Part shown: positions 33,808 through 42,199 of the stretch, piece by piece | How positions within the stretch are numbered: position 1 is the stretch's first letter | Layout of the letters: each line of letters begins with the position of its first letter | Source of the DNA: JANNSX01 sp046348995 | Lineage (GTDB): Bacteria; Pseudomonadota; Alphaproteobacteria; Rhizobiales; Hyphomicrobiaceae | Assembly: GCA_046348995.1 (NCBI GenBank) | Contig: JAXMDB010000004.1 | Location: 386,188 to 450,187 of the forward strand | Direction of reading: 5' to 3' | DNA: 64,000 bases | Translations under genes and position numbers: made by a program | The notes under the pieces: model-generated | The model's database searches: none | What the model was told of the DNA's origin: nothing | Seen by the model: only the letters and a program-made list of their open reading frames with translations

Positions 33808-36800
33808 CTACCTCAACCCGAAATTGGCGCCCTCACGGATCGTGACCGTTTTGCGGCGATCCTTGCGCCTGGATTTGGCCGGGGACGGTGCGGGCGGCGA
33901 CGGATCGGCTGAGGCCTTGGTGGCGGAGCCCGAGCTCTTGCGGCCGGTCTTGCCGTCGGCCGCGGCGGTTTCGCCGGCGACGGGCTCGACCGGCGTCTCG
34001 GCCGGGATCGCGGCCGCGCGATCGGCATCCGGCGCGGTGACCGGGGCGACGCGCGGCGGCGCGTCCGGCCACAGTCCGTTGAGTTGGTCGGGCTCGCCGA
34101 TCAGCTGTCTCGCGAGCAGATCGCGCTGCAGGGCCTCGACATCGGCTTGGGCCTCCAGCGCTCGCAGCTCGCTGAGCGGTCCCTCGAACAGGATCGTGAC
34201 CGGTGGCAGCGGCACCTGCTGAGGCGATTGCTGCCTCGGCGTCAGCGTCCATTCGCTCGCCAGCTGCAAGGTATCGAGCTCGATCCGGCCGTCGAGCTTG
34301 AGCGCCGAGGGCTCGGCGGTGACCGAGACGGGGGCGACGCGGATCGTCCCGTCGGCGACCGTGAGCTTCGTTTCGATCGTGCCGAGCGGGAAATCGGCCT
34401 GACGGCGACTTGCACCGATCGCCTCGGCGATCGTCTCGTCCGTCACCTTGCCGCCGTCGAGCAGGAGCTGCCGGGCGGCCTGGTCGATCGTCACCGGCGA
34501 CAAGCCGTTGATCTGGCCACCCGTCACGGACAGTTGGCCGTCGCCCTCGAGGACGGCGATCATGCCGCGCGGCGTCAGGCTCTCTGCCTTGAGCGTGAGC
34601 TTGGCGTCGGCTGCGCCCTTGGCCGTCGAGCGGCCGACCGGATCGACGAACAACTCCTCGAGATCGGCCCCGGTCAACGCGGCCTCCGCCGAGAGGCGCG
34701 CGCCCGCGGCCTGCCGCTCCAGGGCGCCGTGAATGGCGACCGCCCCGCCGATGGCCGTGCCGGACAGCTTCTCGAGCGTCACGCCAGCGCCGGACGACGT
34801 CGCCACCAGCTCGGCGTCCTCGATGGGCAATCCCGACGTCACAAGCAGCGTACCGGCCTTCAAGGCGAGCCGGCTCCGCCAGCCCTTGAGCGCGGAAAAA
34901 TCGAAAGCCCGATCCGACCAAACGTTGGGGGCCGCGTCCCCGGCTTCGGGATCGGGGCTCGCCACGGCGGCTTCGGCCTCGGCGACAGCATCGGGCGCGA
35001 TCGCGGCCGGAGTCGTCGAAAGCAGCGGACTGAGCAGTGCCGGCAGGCTCGCCCGCTCGGTCTCGAGCGACAGATCGAGAGCAGGCTCCGCTTCGGCAAA
35101 GGCGAGCTTGGCCGTGCCCGTCACCTTCGTGCCGTCCACATCGGCCGCGAGCCGGTCGATCACGAGCCCGTCCGCCGTCGCCTTTACGTTCGCGCCAACC
35201 GTCAACGCGGTCGCGAGATCGGCCTGGGCGCGAATGCCGAGCGACTCGAGCAAGGCGGTGACCGGCGTTGCCGAGACCGTGAGCCGGCCGTCCGCCGCAG
35301 GTACGCCCTCCTTGACGCTCGCCTCGCCTTCGAAGCTCGCGCTCGCGCCGGCAGCCGCGAGCCGCAGCACGGTCGTGAGCGTCTCTTTGGGCACGCCGCT
35401 CGCCCTGAGCGTCAACTCTCCTGGGAGCGGTTGCTGGGGCTCGCCTTCGCTGGCGCCAGCGGTGGATACGGCCGCTTCGGCATCGGCGATGGGCTTCGAG
35501 CCGGCGGTACCGGCGAGACGGCTCAGCAGACGGCGGCCGTCCTTATCGGACAGCGTCGCCGTGACGTCGGTCTGCCCGCTCGCGCTGTCCGCGAAGGGCT
35601 TGTCGGATCGCAAACGCAGCGTCACGCGCGCCCCGTCCGCACTGCCGTCGAGCGCGATCTCGGATCGGCCGCCGCCCTTCTCCGTTTCACGCCGGATCGC
35701 GCCCGCAAGCCGCAACGGCGCTTTGACGGCATAACGCAGCGCCGGACCACGGATGGCTTCGGGCAAGGCGAGGAAGCGATCGAGCACAGCCAAGGAGTCG
35801 GGCGTCGGGGCCTCGATGCGCAGGCGAATGAAGCCATCGGCGCTCGCCATCGTGCCTTTGGCTTGGACGCTGAGCTGCGAGCCGGTGCGAAACGTGAGCG
35901 AGCCCAGATCCACACGGCCGCCACCCCGGCTCATCGTCAGCGCGACATCCTCGAGCCGGCCCGCGCCCGTCTTGAGCTCGCCGATGCGCAAGCCGACTTG
36001 CGCCTCCGTGCCGAGCACGAGACCTAGGGCGATCGCCGCGAGGCTCCGATCTGGAGCGGGCGCGCCGGCCCCCGGGGCCTCGCCGAGCGACGCGCCCGCC
36101 AGGCCGTCGAGCGTCGGCGCCTCGGTGACGATGTCGCTCAGGTCCAATCGGTCGCCGTCGAGCGCCACCGTCAAATGCGCGGGCTCGCCCGTTGCATAGC
36201 GCACCTGCCCGCCGATCCGCGACCGGGCGATCTCGAGCGACAGGTTGTCGAGCGCGACGGCGTCCGCGCTCAGGCTCGCGTCTGCCCCGAACATGTAGAA
36301 ACCGCTGGTACCCGGTCCCGTGACCGCGAGCGACGGCACCGACCATTTGAGCAGCTTGCCGAGGCTCGTGCCGGAAAGCCGGACGGGACCTTTGAACGTG
36401 TGCGCGCCGGACTCCTCGGCGAGCAGCCCGGTCACCTCGAGCGACGTCGCCCCCGGGAGCTGCGCCGTGAGGTTGGCGATCTCGATGCCCGCGGGTGTCC
36501 GGCGCGCATCGACGGAGATGGCGTCGATGAGATCGCCGCCGAGCGTCGCTTGATCGATCGAGGCGATGAGTCGCGTCTCGGCCTCGGAGGCGAAGGCCGA
36601 AAGAAAACGGCCGGTATAGCTTTCGAGCGCGGGCCAGGGGCCCTGGCCCGCGGGCGCTCCGGCAATGTGGTCGAGGTCGAGCCAGCGGGCCGCCAGATGG
36701 GCCTGGATGGCCAAGGCCTGCGTCCATTCGAAGGCGATCTCGCCGGTGACGAGCTGCGGCCGTCCCTGGCTGTCGACGGTGGCGTTGATTTCGGAGATGG

Positions 36801-37683
36801 CGCCCCGGTCGAGATCGGCCTCGAAGCGGCCCGTGACCCGAACGCGGCCGGCATTGGCCGGCGACATGCCCGTCGGACCTGCCGAAGCTGGAGCCTCCGC
36901 TGGAGCCGCGGGGGCGGGCGCGCCTGTCCCCATGTCGAGGTCGGCCTCGAGCGCGCCGGCCAACCGGGGCAGCGCATCGAGCGACAGGAGATCCCCATCG
37001 AACGAGAAGGTGTTCGCGCCTTCGACGGCCTTGACGACCGCCTTGACCTTCAAGCTGCCCTCGTCGGCGATCGCAGCCGTGGAGATTCGAACCTCGCGCT
37101 TGATCCCGCCTTGATCGACGACGCCCTTGAATCGGTAGGGGCCTTTCAGTCCGGCCGCCGCCAACTCTCCCTCTACGCCGTCCACCGCCAAGAGCGGCGG
37201 GCGGCCGGAGCGGGTGATCGCCAATCGTCCATTCTTGATCTTGACCGAGGCGAGCGAAACCTCCGTCGGCATGAAGGGCAAGCTCGCCTGGCCGGTCGCC
37301 AGCCCTTGCCAGTTCGCCCGTCCCTGCTCATCGACGGAGAGGCGGATATCGGGCCCATCGAGCTCGATCTCGCGCGCTTCGATCGCCCCGTGCAGCAGCG
37401 GCGCCACGGAGAGCCAGATCGTGAAACCTTCGACGCGGATCAACGGGTTATCGAACCGCCCGGTTTGGTCGGCGATGCGGATGTTGTCGAAATGCATGTA
37501 GGGCGAGGGCAGGAGCCGCAAGCTCGCATTGCCCCCGACTCTCACCTCGCGGCCGAGCAGGGCCGACGCCTGTTTCTCGAACGTGCCGCGATAGGCGTTC
37601 CAATCGATGAACACGGGGGCGGCGAACAGCGCCGTCAGCGCGACCACCAGAATGAGACCGACGATGAGCAGAAAGGCCCGCAC
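33808..37683 (-). CDS. Large AsmA-family protein
   Basis: The 1291-residue protein has one N-terminal membrane helix (AFLLIVGLILVVALTALFAA) followed by the AsmA signature VFIDWNAYRGTFEKQASALLGREV and, much later, an AsmA-like C-terminal part (about 960-1220) with GQLSVTGGQINGLSPV. AsmA/TamB-type proteins span the periplasm as beta-grooves and help phospholipid or outer-membrane protein traffic. GTG at 37683 is chosen because GAGGA stands seven bases upstream; the TTG at 37689 is too close to it. The C-terminus is Lys/Ser/Pro-rich (KSRRKDRRKTV). A protein of this size is long for classical AsmA (about 620) but common in Rhizobiales. Confidence 0.9.
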   Translation of the reverse strand: MRAFLLIVGLILVVALTALFAAPVFIDWNAYRGTFEKQASALLGREVRVGGNASLRLLPSPYMHFDNIRIADQTGRFDNPLIRVEGFTIWLSVAPLLHGAIEAREIELDGPDIRLSVDEQGRANWQGLATGQASLPFMPTEVSLASVKIKNGRLAITRSGRPPLLAVDGVEGELAAAGLKGPYRFKGVVDQGGIKREVRISTAAIADEGSLKVKAVVKAVEGANTFSFDGDLLSLDALPRLAGALEADLDMGTGAPAPAAPAEAPASAGPTGMSPANAGRVRVTGRFEADLDRGAISEINATVDSQGRPQLVTGEIAFEWTQALAIQAHLAARWLDLDHIAGAPAGQGPWPALESYTGRFLSAFASEAETRLIASIDQATLGGDLIDAISVDARRTPAGIEIANLTAQLPGATSLEVTGLLAEESGAHTFKGPVRLSGTSLGKLLKWSVPSLAVTGPGTSGFYMFGADASLSADAVALDNLSLEIARSRIGGQVRYATGEPAHLTVALDGDRLDLSDIVTEAPTLDGLAGASLGEAPGAGAPAPDRSLAAIALGLVLGTEAQVGLRIGELKTGAGRLEDVALTMSRGGGRVDLGSLTFRTGSQLSVQAKGTMASADGFIRLRIEAPTPDSLAVLDRFLALPEAIRGPALRYAVKAPLRLAGAIRRETEKGGGRSEIALDGSADGARVTLRLRSDKPFADSASGQTDVTATLSDKDGRRLLSRLAGTAGSKPIADAEAAVSTAGASEGEPQQPLPGELTLRASGVPKETLTTVLRLAAAGASASFEGEASVKEGVPAADGRLTVSATPVTALLESLGIRAQADLATALTVGANVKATADGLVIDRLAADVDGTKVTGTAKLAFAEAEPALDLSLETERASLPALLSPLLSTTPAAIAPDAVAEAEAAVASPDPEAGDAAPNVWSDRAFDFSALKGWRSRLALKAGTLLVTSGLPIEDAELVATSSGAGVTLEKLSGTAIGGAVAIHGALERQAAGARLSAEAALTGADLEELFVDPVGRSTAKGAADAKLTLKAESLTPRGMIAVLEGDGQLSVTGGQINGLSPVTIDQAARQLLLDGGKVTDETIAEAIGASRRQADFPLGTIETKLTVADGTIRVAPVSVTAEPSALKLDGRIELDTLQLASEWTLTPRQQSPQQVPLPPVTILFEGPLSELRALEAQADVEALQRDLLARQLIGEPDQLNGLWPDAPPRVAPVTAPDADRAAAIPAETPVEPVAGETAAADGKTGRKSSGSATKASADPSPPAPSPAKSRRKDRRKTVTIREGANFGLR

Positions 37684-37911
37684 GTGCAATTCCTCTGGCG
37701 AGACCGTCCGACCTGAGCCTAGTCCGAGCGTGCGACGTAAATTGGGGCGGGAGCGGCGCCCATCGATACGCTTATCGCCCTCGAAACGCGACCAGCCAAC
37801 TTTCGTAAAGCCTCACGCAAACCTTATCGCACACAGGCCAGCCCAAGGGCAGAGATTTCGCCGCCGCAGAGGCCGCGCGCAAGCCTGGCTGGGGATAGCC
37901 GAGTTCCCGCT

Positions 37912-37939
37912 TTGTGCCGGACGTGCGAGTGCCTATATT
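37912..37939 (+). promoter_or_regulatory. Predicted promoter for the UvrD-type helicase gene
   Basis: TTGTGC (37912-37917) and TATATT (37934-37939) are separated by 16 bases and point toward the helicase gene. They lie within the 367-base divergent gap 37684-38050 between the AsmA-like gene and the helicase. Apart from this, I see no gene or conserved RNA in that gap; an open frame there continues the helicase frame but shows no homology. Confidence 0.4.
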
Positions 37940-38050
37940 GGGGCCTATGCCGGATTCGGCAACCGCGCGCTAGTGTCCCGAGCCCAAAGCTCGACAGACG
38001 AGGCCACGTGTGGCGTCACGTTCGGAAATTCGCCCAGCGGCGGCGGAACG

Positions 38051-40432
38051 ATGCCGCCGCCGTCAGCACACAAAAAGAGACCTGACCGCATGACCTCGAG
38101 TGCCCGTCCGGCCCTAGGCTCCATCTCCGAGCGTGCGCTCGCGCGAACGGTCGCCGCCCCGTATCTCGATGGCCTCAACCCGAGCCAGCGCGAAGCCGTC
38201 GAGGCGCTGGATGGTCCGGTGCTCGTGCTCGCGGGCGCCGGCACCGGCAAGACGCGCGTGCTCACCACCCGCATCGCCCATATTCTTGCGACCGGCCGCG
38301 CCCGCCATCACGAGATCCTGGCCGTCACCTTCACGAACAAGGCGGCGCGCGAGATGCGCGAGCGCGTGGGCAAGCTCGTCGGCGGCGACGCCGAGGGCAT
38401 GCCCTGGCTCGGCACCTTCCACTCGATCTGCGTCAAGATCTTGCGCCGCCACGCGGAATTGGTCGGCTTGAAGAACGCCTTCACGATCCTCGACGTCGAC
38501 GATCAGATCCGTCTGATGAAGCAGCTGATCGAGGCCGAGCAAATCGACGCCAAGCGCTGGCCCGCCCGCCAGCTCGCCAACCTGATCGACGGCTGGAAGA
38601 ACCGTGGCCTCTCCCCCGACAAGGTGCCGGTGGGCGAAGCCTTCGCCTATGGCAACGGCAAGGGCGCGGCACTCTATGCCGCCTACCAGAAGCGGCTGAA
38701 AGAGCTCAACGCCGTCGACTTCGGTGACCTCCTGATGGAGTGCATCCGCCTGTTCCAGGAGAACCGGGATGTGCTCGAGGTCTACCAGCGCCGCTTCCGC
38801 TACATGCTGGTGGACGAGTACCAGGACACCAACGTCGCGCAGTATCTCTGGCTCCGGTTGCTTGCGCAGGGGCAGAACAATGTCTGCTGCGTCGGCGACG
38901 ACGACCAGTCGATCTACGGCTGGCGCGGCGCCGAGGTCGACAACATCCTCAGGTTCGACAAGGATTTTCCTGGCGCCAAGGTGATCCGGCTCGAGCAGAA
39001 CTACCGCTCGACGGGACATATCCTCGCCGCCGCCTCTGGCCTCATCGCCAACAACAAGGGCCGGCTCGGCAAGACGCTCGTGACCGATCAGGGCGAGGGC
39101 ACGAAGCTCGAGGTCGCCTGCTACTGGGACGATGCGGAGGAAGCCCGCTCGGTCGGCGAAGCCATCGAGCAGGCCCAGCGCGCCGGCGGGCGTCTCAATG
39201 GCATGGCCATCCTCGTGCGTGCCTCGTTCCAGATGCGCGCCTTCGAGGACCGCTTCATCACCATGGGGCTGCCTTATCGCGTGATCGGCGGCCCGCGCTT
39301 CTACGAGCGTCAGGAGATCAAGGACGCGATCGCCTATCTCGAGCTCACCATCAATCCGGCGAACGACCTGAAGCTCGAGCGGGTGCTGAATGTGCCGAAG
39401 CGCGGCCTCGGCGATCAGACGCTCGCCGAGATCACGCGATATGCGCGCAGCCGCGAGATCGTGCTCTATCAGGCGGCCCGCGAGCTGTCGGAGACCGAGG
39501 AGCTGAAGCCGAAGCCGCGCAACTCGCTGCGCGGGTTCATCGGGCAGCTCGATCGCTGGCGGCAGATGGTGCCCTCCACCCCGCACACCGAGCTCGCCGA
39601 GCTGATCCTCGACGAGAGCGGCTACACGCAGATGTGGCAGAACGACAAGAACCCGCAATCGGAAAGCCGGCTCGAGAACTTGAAGGAGCTCGTCCGCTTC
39701 ATGGGCGAGTTCGATACGCTGGCCGGTTTCCTCGAGCACGTCTCGCTCGTCATGGACGCGGACCAGGACGAGACCGGCGAGCGCGTCAGCCTGATGACGC
39801 TGCACGCCGCCAAGGGACTCGAGTTCGAGACGGTGTTTCTCCCCGGCTGGGAGGAAGGCTTGTTCCCGCATCAGCGGAGTCTCGAAGAGAGCGGCGCGGC
39901 GGGCCTAGAGGAGGAGCGGCGGCTCGCCTATGTCGGCATCACGCGGGCGAAGCGGATCGCCAAGATTTCCTTTACCCAGAACCGGCGCGTGCATGCGCTG
40001 TGGCAATCGCAGCTGCCGTCGCGGTTCGTCGACGAGCTGCCGGAGGCCAATGTCGACGTCCGCGAGGCGACGGGGCCGACGGGCGGGTTCGGCGGCTATG
40101 GCGGCTATGTGAAGAGCCGCTTCGACGAGCCGGCCGCGGGATTCGCGTCAAACTACACCTCGCCCGGCTGGCAGCGGGCGAAGGAGAGCTACGGGCGTCA
40201 GTCGCCGCAGGAGCGCGCCGAGGCACGAAGGCGCGCGCAACCCCTGCAGATCGAAGGCGAGATCGTCGCGTCGTCGGCGAAGGGCAGCGGCGCATTCAAG
40301 GTCGGCGACCGCGTGTTCCACGAAAAGTTCGGCTGCGGCGCCGTCAAGGCCGTCGATGGCAACAAGCTGACGGTCGACTTCGAGAAGGCCGGCGAGAAGA
40401 AGGTGGTGGAGAGCTTTCTGGAGCGGGGGTAG
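38051..40432 (+). CDS. UvrD/PcrA-type DNA helicase
   Basis: The 793-residue superfamily 1A 3'-5' helicase acts in nucleotide-excision and mismatch repair and in stalled-fork processing. Walker A is AGAGTGKT (residues 61-68), motif Ia is VTFTNKAAREM, motif II VDEYQDTN, motif III GDDDQSIYGWRGA, motif V LMTLHAAKGLEFE and motif VI YVGITRAKR. The C-terminal part (after about 690) is Gly/Arg-rich and ends in a Tudor-like PcrA tail (FKVGDRVFHEKFGCGAVKAV) that binds RNA polymerase in PcrA. The start is ATG 38051 or 38090; neither has a strong RBS. Confidence 0.95.
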   Translation: MPPPSAHKKRPDRMTSSARPALGSISERALARTVAAPYLDGLNPSQREAVEALDGPVLVLAGAGTGKTRVLTTRIAHILATGRARHHEILAVTFTNKAAREMRERVGKLVGGDAEGMPWLGTFHSICVKILRRHAELVGLKNAFTILDVDDQIRLMKQLIEAEQIDAKRWPARQLANLIDGWKNRGLSPDKVPVGEAFAYGNGKGAALYAAYQKRLKELNAVDFGDLLMECIRLFQENRDVLEVYQRRFRYMLVDEYQDTNVAQYLWLRLLAQGQNNVCCVGDDDQSIYGWRGAEVDNILRFDKDFPGAKVIRLEQNYRSTGHILAAASGLIANNKGRLGKTLVTDQGEGTKLEVACYWDDAEEARSVGEAIEQAQRAGGRLNGMAILVRASFQMRAFEDRFITMGLPYRVIGGPRFYERQEIKDAIAYLELTINPANDLKLERVLNVPKRGLGDQTLAEITRYARSREIVLYQAARELSETEELKPKPRNSLRGFIGQLDRWRQMVPSTPHTELAELILDESGYTQMWQNDKNPQSESRLENLKELVRFMGEFDTLAGFLEHVSLVMDADQDETGERVSLMTLHAAKGLEFETVFLPGWEEGLFPHQRSLEESGAAGLEEERRLAYVGITRAKRIAKISFTQNRRVHALWQSQLPSRFVDELPEANVDVREATGPTGGFGGYGGYVKSRFDEPAAGFASNYTSPGWQRAKESYGRQSPQERAEARRRAQPLQIEGEIVASSAKGSGAFKVGDRVFHEKFGCGAVKAVDGNKLTVDFEKAGEKKVVESFLERG

Positions 40433-40438
40433 GGGGAC

Positions 40439-41038
40439 CTACTTCTTCAATGACTTCAACAGAGCCTCAAAACCATTGACGACACGCAGTCGCTCGTCTC
40501 CGCGTGGCCACATTGCACAATCGCGCATCCGCCGCTCAGCCGCTTCAACGCTAACCTTGCAATGATTGGAAAGGTCTCGTGGAGTTTTGCAATCCTTGAT
40601 CATCTCGTGTGGCATGAGAAACTCAGCTGCGAAGGCATTCGCCTGCCACTCCAAGCTGTAAGCAGGTCCAATCGACCTGGCTTGCGCAGCATTGCGAGCT
40701 TGTGTCCTGCCCTTGTGAAGTACGAGGTGTCCAATCTCATGTGCGCCTGTAAAGCGCTCTCGAAAGCCCGTGCGGACAAGCCCGAAGTACACATGCTCTT
40801 CAAGAGAGATTGAAGGTGGATCCCAGGTCGTCAACCCGCCATCACCTCCAATCTGACCTCTTTCTACGACATTGAAATCGAACCCCGGGATGAGCTCCGG
40901 AAGAATGTGTTCCAAAAGGTAGGCAATGTCAGGAGCAGGCTCTGCTCCGACATTGAGAATGTTTCGAAAGGTCAAAGCCTGACGTCGAATATAGTCTTGG
41001 CTTAGCGGCGAGCCAAATGCATCATTCAGACCCACCAT
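40439..41038 (-). CDS. ImmA/IrrE-family metallopeptidase
   Basis: The 199-residue protein has the zinc motif in FTGAHEIGHLVLHKG (H-E-x-x-H) and a downstream LEWQANAFAAEFLMPHEMI, which supplies the third ligand and is typical of ImmA/IrrE (COG2856). These proteases cleave partner XRE repressors, as in ICEBs1 ImmR/ImmA or the Deinococcus IrrE/DdrO pair. The ATG at 41038 has AAGGAG seven bases upstream and overlaps the end of the partner XRE gene by 17 bases, so the two are coupled. Base composition is lower in GC than in the neighbours, suggesting transfer. Confidence 0.85.
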   Translation of the reverse strand: MVGLNDAFGSPLSQDYIRRQALTFRNILNVGAEPAPDIAYLLEHILPELIPGFDFNVVERGQIGGDGGLTTWDPPSISLEEHVYFGLVRTGFRERFTGAHEIGHLVLHKGRTQARNAAQARSIGPAYSLEWQANAFAAEFLMPHEMIKDCKTPRDLSNHCKVSVEAAERRMRDCAMWPRGDERLRVVNGFEALLKSLKK

Positions 41039-41474
41039 CGCCATTCTCCTTCTGTCTTCTAAACTGAATTCCCTCAACCATCTGCCGCAGCGCTTCAATT
41101 TCTTCCGCTGAAAGCTCAGCAAGTGAGCGGCCCAGAACAGAGAGGAGTCGAGCCTGAGCTGCGTTCTTCGAACGAAGCACTTTTGTCCCCCCGCTTGCAT
41201 CAGCTGCTCTGCGGACACGCTCCGCCGTTAAGTCATCTAAACGTAGCCAATCCACAAACTTCTGAATGAACGAGTCAGGAACCGGGCCTTTCCTGCCCGT
41301 CTCGACAGCACTTACATATGAAATCGAGACACCAAACGCGGCAGCTTGATCCTTCAGCAACATCGAATGCGCGCGTCGCAACTGTCGGCACAGTGACGAA
41401 AAGAGCTTTCCAGTCGGATCCAGGCCCCTATCGACCCGAGATTCGCAATTCAGAGCCGTGCTAGCCCTCGTCAT
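41022..41474 (-). CDS. XRE-family transcriptional regulator, partner of the ImmA-like protease
   Basis: The 150-residue protein has an XRE helix-turn-helix at about residues 25-80 (LCRQLRRAHSMLLKDQAAAF, then GVSISYVSAVETGRKGPVPD). The C-terminal half is helical (LGRSLAELSAEEIEALRQMV) and probably contains the cleavage or dimer region. It is read first in the pair, overlaps the protease gene by 17 bases, and shows AT-richer codons than its neighbours. It probably represses its own promoter in the gap at 41475-41565. Confidence 0.85.
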   Translation of the reverse strand: MTRASTALNCESRVDRGLDPTGKLFSSLCRQLRRAHSMLLKDQAAAFGVSISYVSAVETGRKGPVPDSFIQKFVDWLRLDDLTAERVRRAADASGGTKVLRSKNAAQARLLSVLGRSLAELSAEEIEALRQMVEGIQFRRQKENGDGGSE

Positions 41475-41516
41475 GTGATGCCCCCATGCAACTTCGCTAG
41501 GGGGTTACAGCGATTC

Positions 41517-41544
41517 GATTCATTCTACCAGTTTTGGTTGAATC
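41517..41544. promoter_or_regulatory. Candidate operator of the XRE regulator
   Basis: GATTCA (41517-41522) and TGAATC (41539-41544) are perfect inverted arms, 16 bases apart, 43 bases upstream of the XRE start codon, in an AT-rich patch. A second GATTC overlaps the left arm. The size and place fit a repressor site, but the call is pattern-based only. Confidence 0.3.
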
Positions 41545-41565
41545 TCGCAGACAATGAGCACAGCA

Positions 41566-42000
41566 CTACTGTTTCTCCCGCACCCGCCTCGCCGCCTTCT
41601 CATCGAACACCATCCCCTCGAGCTTCAGCCCATCTGGATCGAGGAAAAACACGGCGTAGTAGCCGTCGCCGTAGGCGGGGTAGTCGGCGGGCGGGTCGAC
41701 GACCTCGGCGCCGATCTTGACGAGGAAAGCGTAGAGATCATCGACATCGCGCCGCTTGCCGAGCTTGAAGGCGTAGTGGTGGAAGCCGACGTCACCGATC
41801 CGATGCTTGTGGCGCTTGCCCTTCGCGTCCGCCTGGCCGATCCAGAACAGCGTCTTGCCGTTCGCCCAGCCGGCCGCACCCTCGTACTCCTCCGCGAGCT
41901 CGAAATCGAGAAAGCCCAGCACCTGGTTGTAGAAGGCCTTGGAGCGCGCGAAGTCGCTCACGCGGATGACGAGGTGATCAATGCCTGTGACGCTGGCCAT
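41566..42000 (-). CDS. VOC-family (glyoxalase/bleomycin-resistance fold) protein
   Basis: The 144-residue protein is a two-module vicinal-oxygen-chelate fold. The first module opens GIDHLVIRVSDFARSKAFYN with the metal His, and the second has VGFHHYAFKLGKRRDVDDLY and ends FFLDPDGLKLEGMVF with the metal Glu. It probably binds a divalent metal and acts on a small molecule such as an aldehyde adduct or a catechol; the substrate is unknown. The ATG at 42000 follows AAGGAG. Confidence 0.85.
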   Translation of the reverse strand: MASVTGIDHLVIRVSDFARSKAFYNQVLGFLDFELAEEYEGAAGWANGKTLFWIGQADAKGKRHKHRIGDVGFHHYAFKLGKRRDVDDLYAFLVKIGAEVVDPPADYPAYGDGYYAVFFLDPDGLKLEGMVFDEKAARRVREKQ

Positions 42001-42039
42001 GACGGGCTCCTTCGCGTGTCCAAAATCCGCAGTCGCGTC

Positions 42040-42190
42040 TCCCTCCCCCCTTGAGGGGGAGGGCGGGGTGGGGGGCGAAAGCAAGAAACACTGTGCCTGC
42101 GTCATCCCCCCCATCCCAAGCGCCTAAGGGCTTAGGTGCTACGCATCTAAGCCCAAGGCGCTTGGCCTTCCCCCTCACGGGGGGAAGGGG
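42040..42190. repeat. Dispersed intergenic repeat, copy B
   Basis: This is the inverse and imperfect counterpart of the unit at 464-614. It has the CCCTCCCCCCTTGAGGGGGA end, the TCCCCCCCATCCCAAGCGCC block, an inner TAAGGGCTTAGGTGC palindrome and the CTTCCCCCTCACGGGGGGAA end. It fills the gap between the VOC protein gene and the FAD-dependent oxidoreductase gene and has no coding signal. Confidence 0.7.
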
Positions 42191-42199
42191 TGCTCAGCC

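Noticed and set aside
34084..36027. A 647-codon plus-strand frame inside the AsmA-like gene
   Set aside because: It is the shadow of the AsmA-like coding frame; composition is Arg/Gln/Leu-rich with no motif, while the minus-strand frame has clear AsmA signatures.
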